Below, one piece after another: positions 42,917 to 52,177 of a stretch of 55,516 bases of DNA. Origin of the DNA: Nocardia jejuensis NBRC 103114 (GTDB taxonomy: Bacteria > Actinomycetota > Actinomycetes > Mycobacteriales > Mycobacteriaceae). Where the stretch lies: NCBI RefSeq assembly GCF_001613145.1, contig NZ_BDBU01000062.1, positions 1 to 55,516 of the forward strand. Reading direction: 5' to 3'. Under the pieces are notes generated by a model. That model was not told the origin of the DNA and did not search any database. It worked only from the letters and a program-made list of their open reading frames with translations. How positions within the stretch are numbered: the stretch's first letter is position 1; every line of letters begins with the position of its first letter. A program made the translations under genes and the position numbers.

Positions 42917-43650
42917 TCCCGCCGCCGCACGAAATCCCGCCCATGACCTCCGAGCCCCCCGCCTCGGCATCGCGCATGACCTCGCTCCCGCGCGCCCTGC
43001 CGCCGGAACCCTTTGCCCCCGAGGGCGGTAGCGGCCCGCTCGGACAGGTGCAGTACTGGCTCGCGGTCATCTTCGTGGTCGGCTGGACCGGCGTGGTCTG
43101 CGGCGGGCTCGGCGTGCAGTTCGGCAGCTGGGACTATCCGTGCCCGCTGTGCATGGTGCAGCGCAACTTCATGATCCTGGCCGCGCTCGGCGGCGCGTAC
43201 ATCGTGCGAAAGGGTATGAGCGGCAGGATCTCCCGGCGCGACTACATGACCGGCTGGGGCCTGTGCATCGTGGGCTGCTTCGGTGGCGGCTTCGCGGCGT
43301 GGCGCCAGACCATGCTGCACATCCTGCCCGGAGACCCCGGCTACGGCGGCGCGGTCCTGGGTCTGCACCTGTACGTGTGGGCGCTGGTGCTCTTCGTCGC
43401 GGCCGTCACCACCATCGGCGTCGTGCTGACCTTCGCCAACGAGACCGCGGCCGAAATCGTGCCGACCCGAGGGGTGTCGGCGCGACTCGGCAGGGCGGCC
43501 CTGTGGTTCTGCGGCATCGTCATCGTGATCAACCTGGTGTCGGTGTTCGCGCTGGCGGGCCTGCACTGGTACCTGCCCGACAATCCCTCCTGCTATCAGC
43601 TCTTCCACGACCTGGGCGTGATCGATGGGGAGTGTCCGATCCTCGAATGA
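42910..43650 (+). CDS. dsbB: DsbB-family disulfide bond formation protein
   Basis: The product is 246 residues with a disordered ~45-residue N-terminus, then four or five helices. Redox cysteines are C78/C81 in the CPLC motif after the first periplasmic-side helix, and C228/C242 (NPSCYQLF, DGECPI) in the late loop, as in DsbB. This protein should oxidise a thioredoxin-like partner outside the membrane and pass electrons to quinone; no DsbA gene is in the window. ATG 42910 overlaps the preceding stop. Confidence 0.85.
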   Translation: MVIPPPHEIPPMTSEPPASASRMTSLPRALPPEPFAPEGGSGPLGQVQYWLAVIFVVGWTGVVCGGLGVQFGSWDYPCPLCMVQRNFMILAALGGAYIVRKGMSGRISRRDYMTGWGLCIVGCFGGGFAAWRQTMLHILPGDPGYGGAVLGLHLYVWALVLFVAAVTTIGVVLTFANETAAEIVPTRGVSARLGRAALWFCGIVIVINLVSVFALAGLHWYLPDNPSCYQLFHDLGVIDGECPILE

Positions 43651-43655
43651 CTGAG

Positions 43656-43674
43656 ATAGGGTTGCCTAACCTTT
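43656..43674. promoter_or_regulatory. Iron box (IdeR/DmdR site) upstream of salicylate-AMP ligase gene
   Basis: TAGGGTTGCCTAACCT fits the TTAGGTTAGGCTAACCTAA consensus at most positions and lies 35 bp before the GTG start. Confidence 0.75.
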
Positions 43675-43708
43675 GTTTACGCCACCCTTACCGCTAGAGG
43701 CCAGAGCT

Positions 43709-45379
43709 GTGACATCGACACCAACCGCCGCCACGGACCATCGCGACGGCTTCGTCCCCTTTCCCGCCGACCTCGCCGAGCAGTACCGGCGGAACGGCTA
43801 CTGGGCCGGCCGCCCGCTCGGCGACCTGCTCGGCGACGCCGCCCGGCAGTGGCCCGATCGACCGGCCCTGCTGGGCGAGCCGGACCGCCCGCGACCGGAG
43901 CTGATTCCGGCTCCGGCCGAGCCGAATGCGGCTCCCGCCGTCACCTACGCCGAACTCGACGCCGCGGCGGACCGGATGGCGCACGGGTTCCTGGCGCTCG
44001 GCATTGCGCCGGGTGACCGGGTGGTCGTGCAGCTGCCCAACGTGCCCGAATTCGTGCCCGTGCTCTTCGGGCTGCTGCGCGCGGGGATCATCCCGGTGCT
44101 GACCCTGCCCGCGCACCGGCGAGCCGAGATCGATCACCTGAGCCGGCTCTCCGGCGCGGTCGCGTACGTGATCGCGGACCGGTTCGGCGATTTCGACTAT
44201 CGCACCCTGGCCACCGAGGTCACCGCCACCGCACCGACCCTGCGGCACGTGCTCGTGCTCGGCGATCCCGGCGCCTTCACCGCGCTGAACTCGATTCCCG
44301 CCGACGGTGATTCGCTGCCCGAGATCGACGCGTCGGACATCGCGCTCATGCTGGTCTCGGGCGGCACCACCGGCCTGCCCAAGCTCATCGCCCGCACCCA
44401 CGACGACTACACGTACAACGCGAAGGAAAGCGCGCGGGTGTGCGAGCTCACCCCCGAGGACGTGTATCTCGCGACACTGCCTGTCGCGCACAACTTCCCG
44501 CTCGCCTGCCCCGGCGTACTCGGCACCGTGGCGACCGGCGGCGCGATGGCCTTCCTGAGCGATCCCAGCCCCGAGAGCGCCTTCGCCGCCGTCGAACGGC
44601 ATCGGGTCACGGTCACCGCCGTGGTGCCGCCGCTGGCGCAACTGTGGTGCGTCGCAACCGAATGGGAGGAGGCGGACCTGTCCTCGCTGCGGCTGCTGCA
44701 GGTCGGCGGCGCGCGACTGGCCGAGGTCAATGCCCGCGAGGTCGTGCCCGCGCTCGGCGTGCGCCTGCAGCAGGTGTTCGGCATGGCGGAGGGCCTGCTC
44801 AACTACACCCGCGCCGAGGACTCCGACGATCTCGTGTGCACCACCCAGGGCCGCCCGCTCTCCCCCGCCGACGAGGTCCGCGTGGTCGACGGCGACGGCG
44901 AGGAGGTCGCGGACGGCGAGGAAGGCGAGCTGCTCACACGCGGGCCGTACACGCTGCGCGGCTACTACCGTGCCCCCGAACACAATTCCCGCAGCTTCAC
45001 CCCGGACGGCTTCTATCGCAGCGGAGATCTGGTGCGCCGGTTGCCGAGCGGGCATCTGATGGTCTCGGGCCGCATCAAGGACGTCATCAATCGCGGCGGC
45101 GAGAACATCTCCTGCGACGAGCTCGAGGAGCACCTGCTGGCCTATCCGGTGGTCCGGCACGCCGCTGCCGTCGGGATCCCCGACGCGACGCTCGGCGAGA
45201 AGGTCTGCGCCTTCCTGGTGGTGGACGGCGACATGCCGACGCTGGCCGAGATCAAGACGTTCCTGACCGAGCGCGGTCTGGCCACCTACAAGCTGCCGGA
45301 CGTGCTGCGCCAGGCCGACGCGCTGCCGGTGACGGCCGTGGGCAAGATCGACAAGAAGGCGCTCGCCGCGCGCGGCTGA
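43709..45379 (+). CDS. mbtA: Salicyl/2,3-dihydroxybenzoyl-AMP ligase (MbtA/EntE type)
   Basis: Adenylates the aryl acid that starts siderophore assembly. The product is 556 residues. YWAGRPLGDLLGDAARQWPDRPAL at the N-terminus is typical of this subfamily. Adenylation motifs: LMLVSGGTTGLPKLIARTHDDY, LPVAHNFPLACPGVLG (aryl-acid pocket), QVFGMAEGLLNYT, YRSGDLVRRLPSGHLMVSGR, IKDVINRGGENISCDELE and the C-terminal Lys in GKIDKKAL. GTG 43709 is preferred (AGAG upstream). The iron box and the nearby mbtI gene indicate salicylate use for a nocobactin-like siderophore. Confidence 0.88.
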   Translation: MTSTPTAATDHRDGFVPFPADLAEQYRRNGYWAGRPLGDLLGDAARQWPDRPALLGEPDRPRPELIPAPAEPNAAPAVTYAELDAAADRMAHGFLALGIAPGDRVVVQLPNVPEFVPVLFGLLRAGIIPVLTLPAHRRAEIDHLSRLSGAVAYVIADRFGDFDYRTLATEVTATAPTLRHVLVLGDPGAFTALNSIPADGDSLPEIDASDIALMLVSGGTTGLPKLIARTHDDYTYNAKESARVCELTPEDVYLATLPVAHNFPLACPGVLGTVATGGAMAFLSDPSPESAFAAVERHRVTVTAVVPPLAQLWCVATEWEEADLSSLRLLQVGGARLAEVNAREVVPALGVRLQQVFGMAEGLLNYTRAEDSDDLVCTTQGRPLSPADEVRVVDGDGEEVADGEEGELLTRGPYTLRGYYRAPEHNSRSFTPDGFYRSGDLVRRLPSGHLMVSGRIKDVINRGGENISCDELEEHLLAYPVVRHAAAVGIPDATLGEKVCAFLVVDGDMPTLAEIKTFLTERGLATYKLPDVLRQADALPVTAVGKIDKKALAARG

Positions 45380-45388
45380 CCCCCGACT

Positions 45389-45455
45389 CGCGGGCGCTCG
45401 CACCGAATTCCGATACCCGATCCGGGGGTATCGGTATCCCACGCGAGCGCCCGCG
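45389..45455. terminator. Nested double hairpin after the AMP ligase gene
   Basis: Outer arms CGCGGGCGCTCGC (45389-45401) and 45443-45455 pair perfectly. An inner hairpin, CCGATACCC (45410-45418) with GGGTATCGG (45426-45434), sits inside. Confidence 0.7.
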
Positions 45456-45586
45456 CCCGCGTCATCCGACCACAGATCCAGGCCTCGCGCATGTCGAGTA
45501 CGGCTGAGCGGACCCGCTGCGGCACTGTGTATTTCCTCACCGCGGTTCGGGGGGCACAGCACCGGCGCGCATCATAGAGTTCTTCT

Positions 45587-46465
45587 ATGGGTGGGTGGAG
45601 TACAGCGGATATCCCTGACCAGAGCGGGCGGACGTTCATCGTCACCGGCGCCACCAGCGGGCTGGGCGCGGCCACCGCACGCGCCCTGGCCGCGTCCGGG
45701 GCACACGTGATCATGGCCTGCCGCAACGAGATCAAGGCGCAGGCGGTCGCCAAGACCATCGCGGGGCAGGTGCAGATCCGACCCCTGGATCTGGCCGATC
45801 TGGCCTCGGTGCGGGCCTTCGCCGACATGGTGGAGGGCGCCGATGTCCTGATCAACAACGCCGGGGTGATGGCGGTGCCCAAGGGCGCCACCATCGACGG
45901 CTTCGAAACCCAGATCGGCACCAACTATCTCGGCCACTTCGCGCTGACCGCGCTGCTGCTGGACCGGATCTCCGATCGCGTGGTGAACCTGTCCAGCCTC
46001 ACGCACCTGATCGGCCGCATCGATCTGGACGACCTGAACTGGGAACACCGCTCCTACTCGCGATTCGGCGCGTACGCGCAGTCCAAGCTCGCCATGCTGC
46101 AGTTCACCTTCGAGCTGCAGCGGCGGCTGCTGGCCGCGGGCTCGCCGAAGCTGGCGCTCGCCGCGCATCCCGGGTACGCGGCCACCGAGATCTCCTCCGA
46201 GACCCAGAACCTGCTCGAGCAGATCGTCGGGCTCGGCAATCGGCTGATCGCGCAGAGCGCGGAGATGGGTGCGCTGCCGACCCTGTACGCCGCCACCGCC
46301 GAGGTCGAGCCCGGCGCCTATTACGGGCCGCGATGGCTGGACTGGCGCGGACATCCGACCCGGGTCGGCTCCAACGACGCGTCCAAGGACGAGAAGACCG
46401 CGCAGTTGCTGTGGGAACTCGCCGAACGCCTCACCGGCACCGAATTCCCGGTGCACGCTCGATGA
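45587..46465 (+). CDS. Short-chain dehydrogenase/reductase (copy 2)
   Basis: The product is 292 residues, a paralogue of the SDR at 41712 with the same motifs: IPDQSGRTFIVTGATSGLG, NNAGVMAVP, the Ser of VVNLSSLTHL and AYAQSKLA. Long identical blocks (AAHPGYAAT, AQSAEMGALPTLYAATAEV) point to duplication within this lineage. TAGAGT (45575-45580) ends 6 nt before ATG 45587, leaderless. The substrate is unknown. Confidence 0.88.
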   Translation: MGGWSTADIPDQSGRTFIVTGATSGLGAATARALAASGAHVIMACRNEIKAQAVAKTIAGQVQIRPLDLADLASVRAFADMVEGADVLINNAGVMAVPKGATIDGFETQIGTNYLGHFALTALLLDRISDRVVNLSSLTHLIGRIDLDDLNWEHRSYSRFGAYAQSKLAMLQFTFELQRRLLAAGSPKLALAAHPGYAATEISSETQNLLEQIVGLGNRLIAQSAEMGALPTLYAATAEVEPGAYYGPRWLDWRGHPTRVGSNDASKDEKTAQLLWELAERLTGTEFPVHAR

Positions 46466-46663
46466 GTCGGGCCCGGACGGGATCGGCCGCCGCCGCGCAT
46501 CCGGTCTCCGGACGGGTGATCGAGCCACGCCATCGACCCGAGCCGGGTTCCAGCGTGACGTCCGGCCGGTGACGCAGGTCGAGCCGGGATCCGCCACTTG
46601 CGAATTCCGGCTCGTGCCAAGGTCGTTCGGTTCAGCAGAGGCCGCACCGGATGTGCGAGCAGA

Positions 46664-47998
46664 TCAGGCGCGCACCACGTACGGCGCGACGCTGCCGAGC
46701 TTCTCGCAGGTCTCCTCGAATTCGCGTTCGGGCCGCGACTGCCCGACCACGCCCGCGCCGGCGCGCAGCCACGCGCCCTCACCGGTCTGATAGAGCGCAC
46801 GCAGCACCAGGGTGGCCTCCATCGCGCCGTCCGGCGAGACCGTCACGACCGCACCGGAATACAGTCCGCGCGGATCGTGATCGAGACGGAACACCGCGTC
46901 GACGCCGGCGGCCTTCGGGATGCCCGAGGCGGTGACCGACGGGAACAGCATCTCCAGCGCGTCCCAGGGGCTGCGGTCGGCGGCCAGGCGGCCCTTCACG
47001 GTGGAGGCGAGGTGCTGCACGCTGCCGCGCTCGCGCACCGCCATGAAATCCGAGACCGCGGTGGTGTCCGGTTCGGCGACCGCGGCGATCTCCGAGAAGG
47101 ACGTCTGCACCGAAATGGCGTGCTCCACGATCTCTTTCGGATCGCTGACCAGATCGATGCGGGCGGCCGCGTCGACCTCGGCGCCGCGCCCGAAGGCCCG
47201 GGTGCCCGCGAGCGGCTCGGTGGTCACCACCCGATCGTGGTCCACCGAGGCCACCAGCTCCGGGCTGAAGCCCGCGGCCTCGAGCCCGCCCAGGCGCAGG
47301 ACGAACGAGCGCGCGGGGGTGTTGTTCACCCGGCCCAGCCGGTAGCTGGCCGGAATGTTCACGGGGAAGGGAAGATTCACCTTCCGCGACAGAATCACCT
47401 TCTGGTATTTCCCGCTGTGGATCTCCGCGACGCCGGTCGCGACGCGATCCTGATAGCCGGTCGGATCCACGCTCACGTCCACCGGATGCGCCTGCGGCAG
47501 CGGTGCGCCCTGCGAGTCCGCGATGAGCTGGTGGATGTCCCCGGTCTCCGCGGGGGTCGCGCCCGATACCCGCACACCGGTCTCGTCGATGCGCACCTCG
47601 ATGCGGGGAATCATCAAGTGCGCCAGCGTGGCTCGCGGGTGCACGTGCGCGGTCGCACCCAGCGACCAGGCACAGAACTCGAATCCGATCCAGCCGTAGG
47701 CATTGCGACCGGCCAGCGGCAGTTCCGCGAGCGCCCTGTCGACGGCCTGGGCGGGGCTGCCCGTCCACGGCCCGGTGCTGGTGCGCCCGTCCCAGTTCAC
47801 CCGCAGCTGGTCCGCGTCCAGTTCCACGCCGCCGATCGAGTCCGCGGCGAACACCCATTCGCCGGGCTTCTCGTACACCACGTACTCACCGAAACGATCA
47901 GCCGCCGCGAGCGCGGACATCGCCGCGACCGGATCGGTGACGTGTTCGCCCCACTGCTGCTCACCCGCGAGCCGTACCCGTTCGTCCGTGACCGACAC
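46664..47998 (-). CDS. mbtI: Salicylate synthase (MbtI type)
   Basis: Converts chorismate to salicylate through isochorismate. The product is 444 residues. The chorismate-binding domain is nearly textbook MbtI: KVILSRKVNLPFPVNIPASYRLGR, SPELVASVDHDRVVTTEPLAGTRAFGRG, SKEIVEHAIS-like SDPKEIVEHAISVQTS, FMAVRERGSVQHLAS, ALFPSVTASGIPKAAGV-like MLFPSVTASGIPKAAGVDA, GLYSGAVV, RAGAGVV and EFEETCEKLGS. The GTG at 47998 has GGAGGA about 3 nt upstream. Two iron boxes lie just upstream, so it is iron-repressed. Confidence 0.93.
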   Translation of the reverse strand: MSVTDERVRLAGEQQWGEHVTDPVAAMSALAAADRFGEYVVYEKPGEWVFAADSIGGVELDADQLRVNWDGRTSTGPWTGSPAQAVDRALAELPLAGRNAYGWIGFEFCAWSLGATAHVHPRATLAHLMIPRIEVRIDETGVRVSGATPAETGDIHQLIADSQGAPLPQAHPVDVSVDPTGYQDRVATGVAEIHSGKYQKVILSRKVNLPFPVNIPASYRLGRVNNTPARSFVLRLGGLEAAGFSPELVASVDHDRVVTTEPLAGTRAFGRGAEVDAAARIDLVSDPKEIVEHAISVQTSFSEIAAVAEPDTTAVSDFMAVRERGSVQHLASTVKGRLAADRSPWDALEMLFPSVTASGIPKAAGVDAVFRLDHDPRGLYSGAVVTVSPDGAMEATLVLRALYQTGEGAWLRAGAGVVGQSRPEREFEETCEKLGSVAPYVVRA

Positions 47999-48008
47999 CA
48001 GTCCTCCA

Positions 48009-48023
48009 AGGTTATGCTTACCT
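48009..48023. promoter_or_regulatory. Iron box 1 upstream of mbtI
   Basis: AGGTTATGCTTACCT, 13 of 15 core positions of the IdeR/DmdR consensus, immediately before the mbtI ribosome site. Confidence 0.7.
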
Positions 48024-48034
48024 TACCTAGGTGG

Positions 48035-48053
48035 TGAGGTTAGCATTACCTTT
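48035..48053. promoter_or_regulatory. Iron box 2 upstream of mbtI
   Basis: The core AGGTTAGCATTACCT (48037-48051) fits the IdeR consensus at 13 of 15 positions. The two boxes are 28 bp apart, nearly three helical turns. Confidence 0.75.
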
Positions 48054-48206
48054 CTTCAATAGGTGAAGAAGAATGGAGGCCTACGTCACCACTCCCGCCC
48101 ACCGCCACACCGATTCGCACGGCTACCCAGCGAGTTCCGCCAACCAGCCGACAGGTTTTCGGCTTGAATGGGATTTGCTACAGCGCTCAGGCGGAGGGAC
48201 ACGGCC

Positions 48207-50621
48207 ATGCTCGATCACGACAGTCGGCTGCCGGAAGCTGCCACTCCGCCGGGCTCCATCGTGGCCCTCGTCGAAGCCGCCGGACGGGTCGAACGCGAAC
48301 TCGTCGGCAACTGGCTCGCCGAGGGCGGCATCGCCCAGGAATTCGGGACCACCGCCCCCGTCACCCAGATGGATCTGGATCCCGAGGCCGTCGCGCACCG
48401 ACTGGTAGGACGCAGCGACGATCCGCTGGTGGTCCCGGTCCGGGTGCTGTGGCTGCCGCCCGAGCGGGACGGCGTGCGCCGCACCACCTTCTCCGACCTG
48501 CTGACCCTGTCCAACCCGCGCAAGCCGAACCGACTCATGCAGCGCAGGCTGATCGCCAAGGCCCCGGACCGGCACCTCGTGCTCACCGGGCAGCCCGCGC
48601 GCCTGAGCGAGTTGCGGGCCAACAACCCTGGCGCGGCCGGAGCGCCCGAGGCCTTCGCCCGGGCCATCGTGCGCGCGGGCATCGTCGCCCTCGAACGCGC
48701 CGAACGCGCCGTCATCGGCGATCGCTACAAGGTGCCGCGACTGGTCATCGAGGAGATCCTGGACTCCCCCGAATTCCTGCGACGGCTCGACGTCATCGCC
48801 GCCGACACCGGAACCGCCTCGCGCGAGGTGCATCGGCGCGCGGAGAAGGGGCTGCGCGAACTCGTCGCCGCGCAGAGCCGACTGGTGTCGGATCTGTTCA
48901 CCCAGGCCATGCGGCCGGTGCACGCCTCCACCTGGAAGGTCGACTCCGACGAGACCGGGCTGGATCGGCTGCGTGCGCTGAACCGCCGCTATCCACTGGT
49001 GTTCCTGCCTTCGCACCGGTCCTATGTGGACGCGTTCGTGCTCGGAGACATTCTCGCGCACAACGACTTTCCGCCGAACCATGTCGTCGGCGGCGCGAAC
49101 CTGAGCTTCTGGCCGCTCGGACCGATCGCCCGGCGCACCGGAACCGTCTTCATCCGAAGGAGTTTCGGCGAGGACGAGGTGTACAAGGCTGTCGTCGAGG
49201 AGTACTTCGCCTACCTGCTGGCCAAGCGCTTCAACCTGGAGTGGTACTTCGAGGGCGGGCGCACCCGCACCGGCAAACTGCGGCCCCCGCGCTACGGTCT
49301 GCTCAACTATCTTGCCGCGGCACTGCGTTCGTCCCGTATCGACGACGTCATGCTGGTGCCGGTCTCGATCACCTACGAGCGGCTCAACGAGATCGGCGCG
49401 ATCGCGGACGAGCAGACCGGCGGCAGCAAACAGGCCGAGGGACTGGCCTGGCTCGCCAGATACGTGCGCAACCAGCAGCATTCGGCCGGGCACGTGTACG
49501 TCCGCTTCGGCGAACCGCTCTCGGCGCGGGATCGCCTCGCCGTGCACGGCGACCCGCTGGGTCGGTACGCCGCCGCCGAAAGCGTTGCGAGCCCGCAGAT
49601 CATCGCCGTGGCGGACGAGGGACCCAGCGCCGCGCCGGATCGCGAGGAGCTCGAACACCGTGCGGTACAACAGCTCGCGTTCGAAGTGGCGGTCGGCATC
49701 AACGCCGTCACGCCCATCACCGTGAACGCCCTCACCACCCTGGTACTGCTCGGTGTGCACGAACGCGCCCTCACCCGCATCGAACTGCACACCGCCATCG
49801 ACCCGGTGCTCGCCTACATCGAGGGCCGCGACCTGCCGAGCGGCGAACTCGCCACGCTGCGTGACGATCACGGCCTCGCGGTCGTGCTGGAGCAGCTCGC
49901 CATCGCCAAGGTCGTCACCGTCTACCGGGGCGGCATGGAGGCGGTCTACTCGATCGGCGCGGGCGCGCACCTGGAGGCGGCCTTCTACCGCAACAGCGCC
50001 GTGCACTGGTTCGTCAATCGCGCCATTCTCGAGCTGGCCATCATGTCGGCGGTCGAAGCGCCCGAGGGCGATCAGCTGCGGGTGGGCTGGGAGGCCGCCT
50101 ACCGGCTGCGGGATCTGCTCAAATTCGAATTCTTCTTCCCCGAGCGCGCCGAATTCACCAGTCAGCTCACCACCGAGATGCTGCTGGTGGACCCGGAGTG
50201 GCATCGACGCACCGCGGCCGGGACCGTCGGCTCGGAAATCCTGGCCAAGCTCGCCGAATCCGGTTTCATGATGGCGCACCGCGTATTGCGCTCCTTCTTC
50301 GAAGCGCAATTGGTGGTCGCCGAACGACTGGCCGCGCGCGATCCCGCCCAGGCCCTGGACAAGAAGGCGTTCCTCGAGGAATGTCTGCTGGTCGGCAAAC
50401 AGATGCTGCTGCAACAGCGATTGCACAGTCCCGAATCGGTCTCCTCCGAATTGTTCGGCAGCGCACTCAAACTCGCCGACAATCACCACCTGCTCGGCGG
50501 CGACGATCCGGAAGACCTGCGCGCCCGCCGAATTCGCTTCGCCGAGGAACTGCGCGGCATCAGCGGTCGCATCTCGCGCGCCGCCACGCTGGACCCCTCC
50601 AACCGGCAGGACTCGCTATGA
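48207..50621 (+). CDS. plsB: Glycerol-3-phosphate acyltransferase
   Basis: First acyl transfer of phospholipid and triacylglycerol synthesis; membrane-associated. The product is 804 residues (PlsB2-like). Acyltransferase blocks: H270-x4-D275 in LPSHRSYVDAFVL, GTVFIRRSFGED, EWYFEGGRTRTGKLRPPRYG and VMLVPVSITYERL. A long C-terminal helical region follows. ATG 48207 has GGAGGGA about 9 nt upstream, so it is preferred over ATG 48168. The stop overlaps the plsC start (ATGA). Confidence 0.93.
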   Translation: MLDHDSRLPEAATPPGSIVALVEAAGRVERELVGNWLAEGGIAQEFGTTAPVTQMDLDPEAVAHRLVGRSDDPLVVPVRVLWLPPERDGVRRTTFSDLLTLSNPRKPNRLMQRRLIAKAPDRHLVLTGQPARLSELRANNPGAAGAPEAFARAIVRAGIVALERAERAVIGDRYKVPRLVIEEILDSPEFLRRLDVIAADTGTASREVHRRAEKGLRELVAAQSRLVSDLFTQAMRPVHASTWKVDSDETGLDRLRALNRRYPLVFLPSHRSYVDAFVLGDILAHNDFPPNHVVGGANLSFWPLGPIARRTGTVFIRRSFGEDEVYKAVVEEYFAYLLAKRFNLEWYFEGGRTRTGKLRPPRYGLLNYLAAALRSSRIDDVMLVPVSITYERLNEIGAIADEQTGGSKQAEGLAWLARYVRNQQHSAGHVYVRFGEPLSARDRLAVHGDPLGRYAAAESVASPQIIAVADEGPSAAPDREELEHRAVQQLAFEVAVGINAVTPITVNALTTLVLLGVHERALTRIELHTAIDPVLAYIEGRDLPSGELATLRDDHGLAVVLEQLAIAKVVTVYRGGMEAVYSIGAGAHLEAAFYRNSAVHWFVNRAILELAIMSAVEAPEGDQLRVGWEAAYRLRDLLKFEFFFPERAEFTSQLTTEMLLVDPEWHRRTAAGTVGSEILAKLAESGFMMAHRVLRSFFEAQLVVAERLAARDPAQALDKKAFLEECLLVGKQMLLQQRLHSPESVSSELFGSALKLADNHHLLGGDDPEDLRARRIRFAEELRGISGRISRAATLDPSNRQDSL

Positions 50622-52177
50622 CGCACCGGGCTTCGGGCGATCCGCACGGCGCGCTGGCCATCCATCCCCCCGCACCGGGTGGCGGCCTCGCCGACCTGCC
50701 CGCCGGCTCCCGGAGCCTCGACGACGCCGTCGCCGCCATCCGCTCCGGTCCGCGGGGGCCGGGGATCGCCGCGGTCTTCGACTTCGGCGGCACCGTGGTG
50801 GCCGGATTCGATCCGCCCCCACTGGTGCGCCGGATACTCGGGGGCGATCGGCGCGCGCTCACGGCCGCCATGCTCGGCAGCATTCGCGGCGCGCGCAGCG
50901 AGGGCGAATACGAGCGCTTCCTGCAGAACGCCATGCACAGCTGGGCCGGCGTACCGGAGCGCGAACTGGAGGAACTCGGCACGCGACTGTTCCGCAGCAG
51001 CGTGTACGGGCACCTGTATCCGGAGGCCTGGCGACTGGTGCGCGAGCACGAGAACGCCGGTCACACCCTGATTCTGGTCAGTTCGCTCACCCGGTATCAG
51101 GTGCAGCCGGTCGCCGACGAACTCGGCATCGGGGTCGTGCTGTGCACCAGCATGAGCGTGCAGGACGGCGTGCTCACCGGGCACGTGGACGGAAAGCCGC
51201 TGTGGCGCAACGGCAAGGCCGAGGCGGTGCGCCGATACTCCGGCGCCCACGGTCTCGATCTCACGCGCAGCTGGGTCTACGCCGACAGCGCGCCGGACCT
51301 ACCGCTGCTGCAACTCGGCGGGCGGCCCACCGCCGTCAATCCGGATCCGCGCGTCGTTCTCGAAGCCGCCGAAAAGCAATGGCCGGTATTACATTTCCGG
51401 CCCCGGCAATCACCGCGTGCACTGGATTACGCGCGCACGCTATCGGGTGTCACCGCACTGGTGGGCGGGGCACTGTTCGGCGTCGCGGCGAAAGCGCACA
51501 CGAAACAGCGGCGGCAGATGGCCGATTCGATGTTGACCCACGCGGCGGATTCCACGCTGCGCGGAACCGGTGTGCGAGTTCGGATATCGGGCATCGAGAA
51601 TACCCGCGCGCCGCGGCCCGCCGTTTTTCTCTTCAACCATCAAAGTCAATTCGACATCGTGGTACTGGCCGAGGTGCTCGGCACCGGATTCACCGGAATA
51701 GCGAAGAAGGAAGTCACCCGCAATCCGATATTCGGACCGCTCATGCGATTGGTCGAGGTGACCTTCATCGATCGCGCCGATTCCACGGCCGCCAAGGCCG
51801 CGCTGGCCCCGGTCGTGGAGACATTGCGCGGCGGGCTCTCGATCGTCGTCGCGCCCGAGGGGACCCGCTCACTGACCCCTCGGATCGGACCGTTCAAGAA
51901 GGGCGCGTTCCACATCGCCACCCAGGCCGGGGCGCCGGTCATCCCGGTGGTGATCCGCAACGCGGGCGAAATCGCCTGGCGCAATTCGGCAATCGTGCGC
52001 AAAGGCGTCGTGGACGTGGCCGTGCTGGCGCCCATCGACGTCAGCGGCTGGGACCCCGCGCACATGGACGCGGACGTGGAACGCGTCCGGCAGCTGTTCG
52101 CGGACACGCTGCTGAACTGGCCGGAGCCGGAGACCGAGCCGCAACCGGGTTCGGACTCGGACTCGGGCTCGGACTAG
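50618..52177 (+). CDS. plsC: HAD-IB plus 1-acylglycerol-3-phosphate acyltransferase fusion
   Basis: The product is 519 residues with two domains (Rv2483c-like). Residues ~50-260 are a HAD-IB hydrolase fold: motif I reads FDFGGT, so the nucleophile Asp55 is kept but the general-acid Asp two residues on is Gly57; the later DSAPDLPLL motif is present. Residues ~310-505 form the acyltransferase: His341-x4-Asp346 in FNHQSQFDIV, FIDRADS and APEGTRSLTPRIGPFKKGAF. An acidic tail ends the chain. ATGA overlap with plsB predicts translational coupling. Its TAG stop lies in CTAG, shared with the convergent ppm gene. Confidence 0.9.
   Translation: MTHRASGDPHGALAIHPPAPGGGLADLPAGSRSLDDAVAAIRSGPRGPGIAAVFDFGGTVVAGFDPPPLVRRILGGDRRALTAAMLGSIRGARSEGEYERFLQNAMHSWAGVPERELEELGTRLFRSSVYGHLYPEAWRLVREHENAGHTLILVSSLTRYQVQPVADELGIGVVLCTSMSVQDGVLTGHVDGKPLWRNGKAEAVRRYSGAHGLDLTRSWVYADSAPDLPLLQLGGRPTAVNPDPRVVLEAAEKQWPVLHFRPRQSPRALDYARTLSGVTALVGGALFGVAAKAHTKQRRQMADSMLTHAADSTLRGTGVRVRISGIENTRAPRPAVFLFNHQSQFDIVVLAEVLGTGFTGIAKKEVTRNPIFGPLMRLVEVTFIDRADSTAAKAALAPVVETLRGGLSIVVAPEGTRSLTPRIGPFKKGAFHIATQAGAPVIPVVIRNAGEIAWRNSAIVRKGVVDVAVLAPIDVSGWDPAHMDADVERVRQLFADTLLNWPEPETEPQPGSDSDSGSD

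Noticed and set aside
43694..45562. 622-residue minus-strand open frame
   Set aside because: Antisense to the AMP-ligase gene; low-complexity composition and no start signal.
48123..50489. 788-residue minus-strand open frame
   Set aside because: Shadow of plsB, whose acyltransferase blocks are unmistakable.
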